From the NCBI GenBank assembly GCA_025354165.1, contig JANXNI010000051.1, forward strand, positions 1-57,502: a stretch of DNA of 57,502 nucleotides, given 5' to 3'. This document shows, piece after piece, positions 44,701 through 54,207 of the stretch. The notes beneath the pieces were generated by a model that did not search any database, was not told where the DNA came from, and saw only the letters and a program-made list of their open reading frames with translations. The translations under genes and the position numbers were made by a program. Origin of the DNA: Burkholderiales bacterium. Lineage in GTDB: Bacteria; Pseudomonadota; Gammaproteobacteria; Burkholderiales; Casimicrobiaceae. Each line of letters opens with the position of its first letter. The first letter of the stretch is position 1.

Positions 44701-44728
44701 TCAGCTGATCGCGGGTGAGACCGTCGCC

Positions 44729-45934
44729 TTACGAAAAAAACTCCAGCAATTCGGCCGCACGTGAATACGCATCGCGCTGCCCCAGTCCGATCAGCGCATT
44801 GATGAAATCAGGTTCAAACAACAGATAGCTTGCTAGCGAAGCGCCTCCGGCATCGCTGATCAACCCACCCAGCGCCTTGCGCGTGGCCAGCGGCATATCT
44901 TGAGCGTGTTTGAGCGCGAGCGCGTCAAGCGACTGCGATGGCTGCATCGCAAACACGCGAATGGGCCGATAGGGCAACACAGAGGCAACCGATGGCGGCA
45001 GCTGCTTTAACGTTTCAGTAACACGCTGTGCCTGCTCTACATCGGCTTGCAGAGTATCGTGGAACACGCTCGCCATTGCGTGCGCAGCGACCGCACTCAA
45101 ACCTGGCCTCACCTGCGTCGGTGCATCCCCCGCCAACCCGGAGCGCTTAGGCTGTCCCACCCCGATCACCATGATGCGATCCGCCCCCAAATGCATCGCC
45201 GGTGAAAGCGGCGAAATCTGGCGCATTGAGCCGTCACCAAAATATTCAATTTGACCATCTACAGTGACCGGGATCGCCGGGAACACGAACGGAATCGCGC
45301 TCGATGCCATCAGGTGATCCACGCCGATGTTCTGAAATTCGGCGCGGCGTCCGGGACGACTCCAGGTTTGCGATTCGTCGTCGTCTTTGCCATGACAGAA
45401 CGTCCAGTGCACGCCGCTTGAATAGCTCGACGCGGTGACCGCTACGCTCGAGAGCACGTTGTTTCCGAGCGCCCGGTCTATCCCTGCAAACGAAACCGCC
45501 TTTTTCAGGGTGTCAGCCAGCGGCGCGTTGTCGAGAATCGCTCCATGCGCCAGTGCGCCACGAGACAGATTCAGCGCCGCGAGATACTTGTTGCTGCCCG
45601 GGAGCCATGAGCTGGCCGACGTTTTGTTCAGCTGGTAAACGTCGTTTGATCGAAGCTTTTGCCAGAAGATCGCCAGGTCATCGAAAGCCCGAAAACCGAC
45701 CTCGGCTTCCCCGGCCAGGCAAGCCGCATTGATTGCGCCAGCCGAGGTGCCAACCAATACCGAGAACGGAAACTGGTCGGCTGGCAACTTGCCGGTTTGC
45801 GCGAGCATACTGGCCGTCGCCTTCAGAACTCCGACCTGATAGGCCGTACGAGCGCCTCCGCCCATCAGCACCAAAGCACGCGCGGTGCCCGGCTGTTGGG
45901 ACAGCGCAGAATAGATAATGGTACCTAAGGCCAT
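44729..45934 (-). CDS. Patatin-like phospholipase
   Basis: 401 residues. Oxyanion loop GGGAR (25-29), nucleophile elbow GTSAG with Ser64, and the dyad Asp in DGS (234-236; most relatives have DGA or DGG). HLMASSAIPFVFPA is a conserved core segment. It should hydrolyse acyl esters of membrane lipids. No signal peptide and no membrane helix. Lying among T6SS genes, it may be an antibacterial lipase effector or a housekeeping lipase; no obvious immunity gene is adjacent. It converges with the kinase gene (28-base gap) and follows the methyltransferase genes by 32 bases. Confidence 0.85.
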   Translation of the reverse strand: MALGTIIYSALSQQPGTARALVLMGGGARTAYQVGVLKATASMLAQTGKLPADQFPFSVLVGTSAGAINAACLAGEAEVGFRAFDDLAIFWQKLRSNDVYQLNKTSASSWLPGSNKYLAALNLSRGALAHGAILDNAPLADTLKKAVSFAGIDRALGNNVLSSVAVTASSYSSGVHWTFCHGKDDDESQTWSRPGRRAEFQNIGVDHLMASSAIPFVFPAIPVTVDGQIEYFGDGSMRQISPLSPAMHLGADRIMVIGVGQPKRSGLAGDAPTQVRPGLSAVAAHAMASVFHDTLQADVEQAQRVTETLKQLPPSVASVLPYRPIRVFAMQPSQSLDALALKHAQDMPLATRKALGGLISDAGGASLASYLLFEPDFINALIGLGQRDAYSRAAELLEFFS

Positions 45935-45966
45935 GATTGTCCTGCGAGCTTAGCGCATGCGGCGCA

Positions 45967-47046
45967 TCATCGAGCGTCAGGCGGTTTTTGAGCGATGACA
46001 ACGAGGGCGGTGACCGCCCGTCCGGCTTCGATGCGCACGGTGGCCACAGTCAAATCAGCATCCACAAACACAAATCCTGCTTCCGACAAACACTTGAGTA
46101 CGTAGGCCGCACTGTGACGGTAACGCCCAGTGTCACCAAGTTCATACCCCGAGACCAGTTCATCGGGCTGTTGTTCAACCGTAAAAGCAATGATGCCTGC
46201 ACCGCGCAATGCCGCAAATGCAGCCGCCAGAACTTCGTCCAGCGCGCCAAAGTATTCCAGCGTGTCAGCTGCAAAGATCAGATCGTGAGCATGAATACAC
46301 GTGCGCAAAAAAAATGTGCCTTCCTCGACAACCAACGCGTCATAAAGTGAAAGCGCTCTCGCTTTTTCGATCATGCGTACGGACAGATCAACGCCCACCA
46401 GTTTTTTCGTGACCGGTCGTAGTAACGACGCACACAGCCCCGTGCCACAACCGAAATCACACACTGATTCAACCGTCAGAGGCAAGCTGGGCTTCAGGGC
46501 TGCCATCAATACTTCCGGAGCGCAATAGTGCAGCGTGTCGCGCAGCAGTGCATCAAAATGATCGGCACCGTCGTCAAATGTTTTTCGTACAAACGCATCC
46601 GGAGCACGCGTAGGTACAGCGTCATGTGAATACGCAGCAAGCAAATGTTGAGCCGTCGGATCGGCAGGCGCTCGTTTCACCCACGCCCGCAGCACAGTGA
46701 CAGCCTCACTGCGTTTCTCCTGCTTCAACAGTGACCACGCCAGCAGTCGATACGTGACAACGCGATCAGGATCGAGCGTGATTACCTCGCGCAACAGAGT
46801 CACGGCTTCGTCGCGATTCTCTTCGTAAGAATGCAGCAACGCACCGAGGCAAAATCGCGCATCGACGTCCGTTGGGTCAGTTCGTAAGGCTCGGCGATAC
46901 AAGCTAGCTGCTTCACGGTCATGCGAATGCGCAGCCAAAAATCCGCCCAGTGCGAGCATCGCGCTGGCGTGCTCTGGCGCTGCTTTGAGCACGCCTCTCA
47001 AGCGAGCTTCTTCCTCAACATCTGCCGAGGCAAATTCGTTCGACAC
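45967..47046 (-). CDS. TPR protein with SAM-dependent methyltransferase domain (second copy)
   Basis: 359 residues, GTG start. TPR repeats fill about 10-140 (SLYRRALRTDPTDVDARF). A connector FDDGADHFDALLRDTLHYCAPE precedes a class I methyltransferase with motif I DFGCGTGL at 197-204 and LVGVDLSVRMIEKAR. It shares the connector and catalytic layout with the gene at 47076, so the two are tandem paralogues. The substrate is unknown; the TPRs suggest a protein. It starts 29 bases after the first copy and likely belongs to the clpV operon. Confidence 0.82.
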   Translation of the reverse strand: MSNEFASADVEEEARLRGVLKAAPEHASAMLALGGFLAAHSHDREAASLYRRALRTDPTDVDARFCLGALLHSYEENRDEAVTLLREVITLDPDRVVTYRLLAWSLLKQEKRSEAVTVLRAWVKRAPADPTAQHLLAAYSHDAVPTRAPDAFVRKTFDDGADHFDALLRDTLHYCAPEVLMAALKPSLPLTVESVCDFGCGTGLCASLLRPVTKKLVGVDLSVRMIEKARALSLYDALVVEEGTFFLRTCIHAHDLIFAADTLEYFGALDEVLAAAFAALRGAGIIAFTVEQQPDELVSGYELGDTGRYRHSAAYVLKCLSEAGFVFVDADLTVATVRIEAGRAVTALVVIAQKPPDAR

Positions 47047-47075
47047 AAACGCTCTTCAGCTTACGCCAACAGCGG

Positions 47076-48461
47076 TCACGGACGATGCAGAGTCACCAGC
47101 CAGCCCATCACCGGTCGCCCCGCTTCGGCTCTCAATTTAACGCGCCTTATCGCCACCACGCGCAGACCGGATGTAGTCGCTGCCATCGACACATGTGGAA
47201 GGCTGTGCGAATATCGACCACTCGTCAATAGGCGGTGTGGCTGGCTGTCATCATCCAGCACTTCGACCGTAAAAATGACATGACCGTTGGCACGCAACGC
47301 TCTTGCCGACGCGTGCATCGCGTCGTTGAGTTGGCCGAAGTAGCAGAGCGTATCGGCCGAGATGATGACGTCAAACGCTTCGTGATGTTCGTTTAAGAAT
47401 GCGACCAATTCAGCCTTGTGAAGATCGCTATACACATTACGAGCCTCGGCACCGCCCAGCATGCCGCCCGACAAGTCGAAACCACTGAGGCGCTTCGCCC
47501 ACGGTCTAACGAGCGGCCCACAGAGACCTGTGCCACAACCGGCATCGGCAATATCAAGATCGCCATTTGGATTCGGGTAGAGCGCCACCATCGCATCGCG
47601 CACATGCTCCGGCGCATGGTAATCAAGGTCGGCAAGCTTGGCGTCGAATGACGATGCAAAACGATCGAACACCGATTCGACGTACGCATCACTCGCCCGC
47701 TCGGCATGCTCTGGTCGCATTAATGCGGCGAGATGGTGCTGGAGTACCGGATTGTCGGGGTCTTCAGAGAGCCATTTTTGGTAGTGCGCAATGGCTTCTT
47801 CCGTACGTCCCAAATGGATGTAGGCGCGGGCAACATGTTCTCTGGACGCGTTTTGCGGCATCAAAATAATCGCACGGCCACAAACGTCAACACCCTCCTC
47901 GACGCGCCCCAGTTCGATGAGCGTTTGCGACAGGTTGTAGAGCGCGTGCGCGAAGTCGGGCTGCACCTCCGTGGCCCGACGAAAACAACGCTCCGCCGCG
48001 AGCAAATCGTCGAACACATGCATCGATCCAAGATTGTTGTACGCAGCCGCAGCAGCCGCAGTGTCACCAGCGAGCGCAACGCTTTTGTTGTATGCCAGCA
48101 TTGCATCGTCCCTGCGCTTAAGTTTCGCCAGCACATTGCCAAGATCATTCCAGCGGCCCGGATCATCTGGCTTCAAAACAATGGATCGATCGATCAGCGA
48201 AAGCGCATCCGTCGTGCGCCCCTGCAAATCTCGCAGCGCGCCAGCTAGGTGTAGCGCATCAGGCTCATCCGGTAACGCGGCTAACACTGCATCAAGCAGG
48301 TGCTCCGCGCTATCCAGTTTGCCATTCGCCAATAACCCTCGCACCAACTCGAGCGCCTGCGGCAGCGAAAGGTCAACCTCCCGTTGCGCGGGAACCGGGG
48401 CACGCGAGCCAGGACGGTCGGTTTTGGCCTTAGCCTTTTTTACGGGGTTTGTACGCGACAT
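47076..48461 (-). CDS. TPR protein with SAM-dependent methyltransferase domain (first copy)
   Basis: 461 residues from ATG at 48461; a TTG at 48503 that overlaps the clpV stop is possible. After a basic N-terminus (NPVKKAKAKTDRPG), about seven TPR-like repeats run to residue 250 (WNDLGNVLAKLKRRDDAMLAY). The connector YVESVFDRFASSFDAKLADL leads to a methyltransferase with motif I ADAGCGTGLCG (about 305-315) and LSGFDLSGGML. It is not one of the named T6SS components. Its place directly behind clpV suggests modification of a T6SS or cell-envelope protein, which is inference. Confidence 0.82.
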   Translation of the reverse strand: MSRTNPVKKAKAKTDRPGSRAPVPAQREVDLSLPQALELVRGLLANGKLDSAEHLLDAVLAALPDEPDALHLAGALRDLQGRTTDALSLIDRSIVLKPDDPGRWNDLGNVLAKLKRRDDAMLAYNKSVALAGDTAAAAAAYNNLGSMHVFDDLLAAERCFRRATEVQPDFAHALYNLSQTLIELGRVEEGVDVCGRAIILMPQNASREHVARAYIHLGRTEEAIAHYQKWLSEDPDNPVLQHHLAALMRPEHAERASDAYVESVFDRFASSFDAKLADLDYHAPEHVRDAMVALYPNPNGDLDIADAGCGTGLCGPLVRPWAKRLSGFDLSGGMLGGAEARNVYSDLHKAELVAFLNEHHEAFDVIISADTLCYFGQLNDAMHASARALRANGHVIFTVEVLDDDSQPHRLLTSGRYSHSLPHVSMAATTSGLRVVAIRRVKLRAEAGRPVMGWLVTLHRP

Positions 48462-48499
48462 GATTGAGCGGGCGATCAAGTCGCCCGGAGTGACGGGTA

Positions 48500-51178
48500 T
48501 CAATCAAAGACGTATTCGAAGTCCCCAGAAGCGACAGACAGGGCAATCTTTTGCATGGCCTTGCCTTCAATGGTTCGCTTCAAATATTCTTCGGACAATT
48601 TCGGCAGGATCGTATTCGTCAAAATCGCGTCAATCATGCGGCCGCCGCTCTCAATTTCGGTGCAACGCGATGCGATCAGTTGCACCACTTCATCCGTAAA
48701 CGCGAATTCCGCTTTGTGGTTTTCGGCGATGCGTTTTTTTATTCGCCCCAGTTGCAGACGGATGATGTTGCCGAGCATTTCGTCTGATAGTGGGTAGTAC
48801 GGAACCGTCTGAATACGCCCGAGCAATGCAGCCGGGAAGACTTTCAACAGCGGCTCGCGTAGGGCCTTTGCAATATCGTCGGGCTGTGGCATCAACTCAG
48901 GATCGCGCGTCATGCTCATGATGAGCTCACTGCCGACGTTACTCGTCAAAATGATGACGCAGTTCTTGAAGTCAATGGTGCGGCCCTCGCCGTCTTCCAT
49001 GACGCCCTTATCGAACACCTGAAAGAAAATTTCATGTACATCTGGATGCGCTTTTTCGACTTCATCAAGTAGCACCACACTGTAGGGTTTGCGCCGCACG
49101 GCCTCAGTCAAAACACCGCCCTCACCGTAGCCGACGTAGCCCGGTGGCGCGCCTTTGAGTGTTGAGACGGTGTGGGCCTCCTGAAACTCACTCATGTTGA
49201 TGGTGATCATGTTTTGCTCACCGCCATACAACTGTTCAGCGAGCGTGAGTGCTGTTTCGGTCTTGCCAACACCCGACGGCCCAACCAGCATGAACACGCC
49301 GATTGGTTTGTTAGGGTTGTCAAGCTTGGCACGGCTCGTCTGAATGCGTTTGGCAATCATGTCGAGACCATGACGCTGACCGATCACGCGCTGATTCAAG
49401 GTGTCCGCGATTTTGAGAATCGCCTCGACTTCGTTTTTAACCATACGACCAACAGGAATACCGGTCCAGTCCGCAACAACCGATGCGACCGCTTGGGCGT
49501 CAACCGCGGGCAGAATCAGTGGTGACTCGCCTTGCATTGCAGCTAACTTGCCTTGCAACTCGCTCAATTCCCTGAGCATCGCAGCACGCGCATCATCGCC
49601 AAGTGGCACAGCGGTATCGACTTTGCCATCGCCACTGCCTCGCAGCTTGCCGCGCAGATCGAGGATTTGCTCGACGAGCACTTTCTCATCTTTCCACCGT
49701 ACATCCAGCATCGCGAGCTTTTCTGACGCCTCCACACGTTTGGCGGCCGCTTCATTCAGTCGCTCTCCGACGTTAATGCCGACCGCAGCCTCGCGGTCGA
49801 TGATGCCGATTTCGACGTCGAGCATCTCAATCTTGCGCAACACATCCTCAACTGCAGGCGGCGTAGCGTGCTGACTCACCGCGACTCGGGCGCAGCTAGT
49901 GTCCAAGAGGCTCACTGCTTTGTCGGGTAACTGCCGCGCCGGAATATAGCGATGCGAAAGATTGACCGCCGAGGCGATAGCCTCGTCCAGCAACAAGACT
50001 TTATGATGTTTCTCGAGTACCGTGGCGACGCCGCGCAGCATAGCTATAGCTTTTGCCTCGTCAGGTTCGTCCACTTGAACAACCTGGAAACGGCGGGTGA
50101 GCGCCGGGTCTTTCTCAATATATTTTTTGTATTCTGCCCACGTCGTAGCACCGATCGTGCGTAGCGTGCCGCGCGCCAGTGCGGGCTTCAGCAGGTTCGC
50201 CGCATCGCCCGTACCCGCAGCGCCACCGGCACCGACCAACGTGTGCACCTCGTCAACGAAGAGGATGATGGGCTTCGGGCTTGCCTGCACTTCGTCGATG
50301 ACTTGGCGCAACCGTTGCTCGAACTCGCCCTTCATGCTGGCACCCGCTTGGAGCAAGCCAAGATCAAGCGTCAACAACGACACATCTTTTAGCTGTGGTG
50401 GCACGTCGCCCTTCGCCAGACGCAACGCGAACCCTTCGACCACTGCGGTCTTGCCGACGCCCGCCTCGCCAGTGAGGATGGGGTTATTTTGCCGGCGGCG
50501 CATGAGAATGTCGACAATCTGACGGATCTCCTCATCGCGCCCCGTGACTGGGTCGAGCTCGCCTTTTTTGGCTTTTTCAGTCAGGTCAACGGTGTATTTT
50601 TTGAGCGCCTCCTGCTTACCCATTTGAGCGGGCGCCATAGCGCCACTAGCCTCGCCAGGCTCACCACTGATACCACTGCCATCACTCGCTGTGAGTCCAT
50701 CCTCGGGTGACCCTTTGACGATATCAGGCAGTTTGTCCGAGAGCGCGTCAATGCCGAGCTTCTCGAACTCTTTGGAAATTCCGTACAGAATGTTCCGCAG
50801 CCCCATGGTTTTGACCAGACCGACCATGATGTATCCACTACGAACCTGAGCATCGTCGTACTTGAGGGTGCCGTACACCCACGCGCGCTCTACTGCGTTT
50901 TCGATGTGCTCTGACAGATCAGAAATCGCTGTTGCGCCGCGCGGTAGTCGGTCGAGCGAGCGTGTCAAATCGGCTGCGAGTTTGGATGAATCGACTTCAA
51001 AGTGGCGCAAGATACGATGCACGTCACTGTCGTTGGTGCTCAGTATCTGGTGCATCCAGTGCACCAGCTCGACGTAGGGATTTCCCCTTAACTTACAAAA
51101 TACAGTGGCCCCTTCAATTGCCTTGTAGAGCAACGGGTTGAGTTTTCCGAACAACGCGGTACGACTGATCTCAGACAT
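48500..51178 (-). CDS. clpV: T6SS sheath-recycling AAA+ ATPase ClpV (TssH)
   Basis: 892 residues. The N-terminal ClpN-type domain (about 1-155) is followed by a Gly/Ser-rich linker. First AAA+ domain: Walker A GEAGVGKT at 237-244 and FVDEVHTLVGAGG. A coiled-coil middle domain comes next, then the second AAA+ domain: GPSGVGKTETALTLAEQLYG, MSEFQEAHTVSTLKGAPPGY, LLDEVEKAHPDV. ClpV pulls apart contracted TssBC sheath so that its subunits can be reused. GAGGGG precedes the start. The MSEFQE rather than MSEYME text is typical of T6SS ClpV and separates it from ClpB. Confidence 0.96.
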   Translation of the reverse strand: MSEISRTALFGKLNPLLYKAIEGATVFCKLRGNPYVELVHWMHQILSTNDSDVHRILRHFEVDSSKLAADLTRSLDRLPRGATAISDLSEHIENAVERAWVYGTLKYDDAQVRSGYIMVGLVKTMGLRNILYGISKEFEKLGIDALSDKLPDIVKGSPEDGLTASDGSGISGEPGEASGAMAPAQMGKQEALKKYTVDLTEKAKKGELDPVTGRDEEIRQIVDILMRRRQNNPILTGEAGVGKTAVVEGFALRLAKGDVPPQLKDVSLLTLDLGLLQAGASMKGEFEQRLRQVIDEVQASPKPIILFVDEVHTLVGAGGAAGTGDAANLLKPALARGTLRTIGATTWAEYKKYIEKDPALTRRFQVVQVDEPDEAKAIAMLRGVATVLEKHHKVLLLDEAIASAVNLSHRYIPARQLPDKAVSLLDTSCARVAVSQHATPPAVEDVLRKIEMLDVEIGIIDREAAVGINVGERLNEAAAKRVEASEKLAMLDVRWKDEKVLVEQILDLRGKLRGSGDGKVDTAVPLGDDARAAMLRELSELQGKLAAMQGESPLILPAVDAQAVASVVADWTGIPVGRMVKNEVEAILKIADTLNQRVIGQRHGLDMIAKRIQTSRAKLDNPNKPIGVFMLVGPSGVGKTETALTLAEQLYGGEQNMITINMSEFQEAHTVSTLKGAPPGYVGYGEGGVLTEAVRRKPYSVVLLDEVEKAHPDVHEIFFQVFDKGVMEDGEGRTIDFKNCVIILTSNVGSELIMSMTRDPELMPQPDDIAKALREPLLKVFPAALLGRIQTVPYYPLSDEMLGNIIRLQLGRIKKRIAENHKAEFAFTDEVVQLIASRCTEIESGGRMIDAILTNTILPKLSEEYLKRTIEGKAMQKIALSVASGDFEYVFD

Positions 51179-51210
51179 GTGATATTCCCCTCGACAATTA
51201 AACGGCCAGC

Positions 51211-52335
51211 CTAAGTGACTCGCACGTTGGTTAATCTCTCTGCATCGAGAATGACGTCATCGACGTCGCGATTGCGCCTCGCAGCGGGCATCCCGAGCCA
51301 ACTCGTCCAGCCCAACTGGCCAAAGGAGCCGAGCCGCACCGCTGGCACTTCTTCTCGTTTCAACACAATTTGCGCATCCCAAGCCAGCTCGACGCCGATG
51401 TAGTTGCGCACCCAGTCACGCACCTGCGTGAAGCGAACGCCGCCCGGCAGGTAGCGCTCAAACTCAGTTAAAGACATGGCACCAAGACGCAAGCGAAACT
51501 TATGCTGGACATCAGGTACCTTTGCGCCGGCAATTGCACCTTGACCAAGGCGAGATGAGGCCGTACCCAGTTCGATGCGATGCTGACCGCCATCGCCCGC
51601 AGTTGCCACGGAAGTCAAGCGAGTCCGATCTTCTTCGGCCAGTCGCAGCCATTGAATGCAATATTCCTGTAACGCCACTGGCACGCGCAGTAGCGCAGCC
51701 AGGGCACGCGTGAGGCCTTCAGGATTGCGAGTCAACCGTACCAGATGACCGGCGTGATGCAGCTTCAAGTGATCAGGCACAGTATCGCGATTTTGCAGGC
51801 TCGGCTGGCCGAGCCCGACGAGACTTGAGGCGTACCGGCTAAAGTTATCGCGCCCGGGTCGATCCAGACTAGCGGCCGCCTGGCAATCGGCCCACGCCCG
51901 GTAGAACAGCAAGATCATGCGATGCTGAAAGATGTCGCAAAAGCGCGCCATCGATTCGTCTTTGTAGTGCAGTATTCGCTCCTGCACGTACTCCGTTAAG
52001 TGCTGCGGCAAAGCGCCATTCGGGCCAAAGAGTCCAAAGTGATGCACCGAAAGTCGTCCGAGCCCATTGGCTGCGACTCCCTCACGGTATTGATACAGTG
52101 TTGACGGAGCAAACATCAACGAAGGGTGTTGTGTCAGTCGAAGCGGTTCGTTGCGCGGACGCGGTGATCGCCCTAACGGCGTATCGCTTACCATGTTGGC
52201 ATCGATGTGGCGTAGCGCGTAATAGAAATCAAAGCGGGTAGCGTCACCAGCAAGTCCAGAAAACAGACGGTCAAGGCGATTGCTCCGCGCCCCTACGCCG
52301 CTACTGCTGGGCAAGTCGTCCTCTTGCATCTTCAT
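51211..52335 (-). CDS. tssG: T6SS baseplate subunit TssG
   Basis: 374 residues from ATG at 52335, overlapping the tssF stop by 4 bases (ATGA); the longer frame to 52368 lies inside tssF. ATRFDFYYALRHIDANM and HFGLFGPNGALPQHLTEYV are characteristic of TssG/ImpH. It forms the baseplate wedge with TssF and TssE and binds TssK. clpV starts 32 bases downstream. Confidence 0.94.
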   Translation of the reverse strand: MKMQEDDLPSSSGVGARSNRLDRLFSGLAGDATRFDFYYALRHIDANMVSDTPLGRSPRPRNEPLRLTQHPSLMFAPSTLYQYREGVAANGLGRLSVHHFGLFGPNGALPQHLTEYVQERILHYKDESMARFCDIFQHRMILLFYRAWADCQAAASLDRPGRDNFSRYASSLVGLGQPSLQNRDTVPDHLKLHHAGHLVRLTRNPEGLTRALAALLRVPVALQEYCIQWLRLAEEDRTRLTSVATAGDGGQHRIELGTASSRLGQGAIAGAKVPDVQHKFRLRLGAMSLTEFERYLPGGVRFTQVRDWVRNYIGVELAWDAQIVLKREEVPAVRLGSFGQLGWTSWLGMPAARRNRDVDDVILDAERLTNVRVT

Positions 52336-54206
52336 GCCATTGGACGGCGTCCGATGCGCGGCTTCCAACTACCGATGTGGCCGCGCTGGATGCTTCGCAG
52401 CGAAAGTTCGGTGAACGCGTTGATAGCGACATGTCGGGTAAAAAACTGCTCAAGTACCGCCCCCAACAACCACGGGCTTACGCCAGCGAACGGAATTTCA
52501 TCGACTTCCAGGTCGATCGATACACCGCGGCCAAACACAATCGGACCGCGATTGGGAACACGTCGGTCAACCGCGCGAACGGCCATCTTTTGAACACTGG
52601 CAATCTGCGCCTCCGCGCCCGGTGCCCCTAATCGCGCGTAAAGCCCCAACAGCTCGCGAAGCGCGCTTGCGCCCTGCTCAGCGTTGAGATCTGTCATCGT
52701 CAAAAAGTTGAGCCCAAGATGCGAGATCAGTCGCCACGTCATTTCGCGCTCGGCTAACGCAGGAGACGGTCGCGTGGGACTGACAATGAATTGGATTGCC
52801 TCAATCGGCGCCGATGACATCAGCGTAAGGTCCGAGCTTGAATTGCCAATCGGAGTCAGTAACGACAAATCACGATTGGTACATAGCGCTTCAACGGTGA
52901 CCTGACGAAGCTCAGACGAGAACGGTGCCTCTTTCGAATCGACCAGCGACAAGAAGCATTCTGAGCCAATGTAGCCCGTACGTGGCCCCTGCCGTCTGGA
53001 CTGCTCGGAAAGCACACGTGGTTCACGGCGTACCGAAAAATAGGCCCCCGCGCCGCGACGATCGACATCCGCAGCAGCATAAAACGGGTGGAAAGTCAGT
53101 TCACGATCAGATTCGTTGTGGTGACCAATCACCCTATGAATGCTATGAATCTCGAAGTCGAGCGGGCGGGTGCGCTCAATTACTGCGTGGTATTCAAAGC
53201 GCGTCGACGTGATCGGAATGCGATCAGACGTGCGTTGAAATAGATTGACGACCGGAGCGCAGTAGAGCGCGAAGTTAGCTGCGTCAACGAGCGGCTCCAG
53301 AGCACTATTGGCCTGTTTCAACAAGAGGACGATTTCAAATTTGATGCCACTGATCTGCCGCAGCGCCCGATTCAAGTCACTAATTGAAAAAAAGCGGTAT
53401 CGCTCTGGAAACGAGAAATACTCATGCAAAAGGCGGTGCCCATCGAACGCACGCGATTCATGCGGAAGCATCGCCTGTTCGGTTGAAAAACCCTCCGGCT
53501 GGAGCACTTCTGGCGGATAGGGTACGAGGTTCCGGATTGGTAGCCCACCCGCATGAATCAGGACACCAACGCACTGCGTGTGTAACAGTTCCTGCAGGCG
53601 CGACGCCGTGTCTGGCGTACCATTAATAAAGATGGGCAACGAGTCAAGTTTGAGCGATGCAACTTCGACCTGATTAGTTGTCTCAAAAGTCAGGCGCAAT
53701 GCGCCGCGCACCGGTGCCCCCCAGCGGTAACCCGCTATCGGGAGGTCCGGGGGGGCTGCGGTCAAACGGGCCTCCGCCAGCCTGAGAGGCCACAGCGTTA
53801 CTTCATGCGCCGTACGGAACTCGCACGCCGTCTGCTCATGCGCGGGCAAACGCGCTCTAAGCCGCGAATGCCGTGGCAACGAGAAGCCGTCAGGTGACCC
53901 GCCTTCGGATCGAGAAGGCTCGAATTTGGCGATTCCCATTGAAGGAGTCGGAGCGAGATACCCGGGATAGACCAGGTCTAAAAGCCGTTGCGAAAATTTG
54001 GGAAACTCAGCATCCATTTTGAGCTGGATGCGGGCTGACATAAACGCAAAACCTTCAAGCAAGCGCTCCACGTACGGATCTGCGACTTCGATGCCGCGCA
54101 TGCCCAGCCGGGCTGCCACTTTTGGAAACTGCTCAGCAAACTCGGCACCCTGCTCGCGCACATAGCCAAGCTCGCGGTTGTAGTAGTCAAGTAAACGTGG
54201 ATCCAC
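52332..54206 (-). CDS. tssF: T6SS baseplate subunit TssF
   Basis: 624 residues, GTG start one base after the tssE stop. The family opening LLDYYNRELGYVREQGAEFA and the segment DPYVERLLEGFAFMSARIQ are unmistakable. Two TssF per TssG build the wedge around the VgrG hub. It is followed by tssG with a 4-base overlap. Confidence 0.95.
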   Translation of the reverse strand: MDPRLLDYYNRELGYVREQGAEFAEQFPKVAARLGMRGIEVADPYVERLLEGFAFMSARIQLKMDAEFPKFSQRLLDLVYPGYLAPTPSMGIAKFEPSRSEGGSPDGFSLPRHSRLRARLPAHEQTACEFRTAHEVTLWPLRLAEARLTAAPPDLPIAGYRWGAPVRGALRLTFETTNQVEVASLKLDSLPIFINGTPDTASRLQELLHTQCVGVLIHAGGLPIRNLVPYPPEVLQPEGFSTEQAMLPHESRAFDGHRLLHEYFSFPERYRFFSISDLNRALRQISGIKFEIVLLLKQANSALEPLVDAANFALYCAPVVNLFQRTSDRIPITSTRFEYHAVIERTRPLDFEIHSIHRVIGHHNESDRELTFHPFYAAADVDRRGAGAYFSVRREPRVLSEQSRRQGPRTGYIGSECFLSLVDSKEAPFSSELRQVTVEALCTNRDLSLLTPIGNSSSDLTLMSSAPIEAIQFIVSPTRPSPALAEREMTWRLISHLGLNFLTMTDLNAEQGASALRELLGLYARLGAPGAEAQIASVQKMAVRAVDRRVPNRGPIVFGRGVSIDLEVDEIPFAGVSPWLLGAVLEQFFTRHVAINAFTELSLRSIQRGHIGSWKPRIGRRPMA

Positions 54207-54207
54207 G

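Noticed and set aside
44699-44710. Perfect 12-base palindrome GATCAGCTGATC between convergent kinase and lipase genes
   Set aside because: Too short with no loop or T-run to call a terminator; may be chance.
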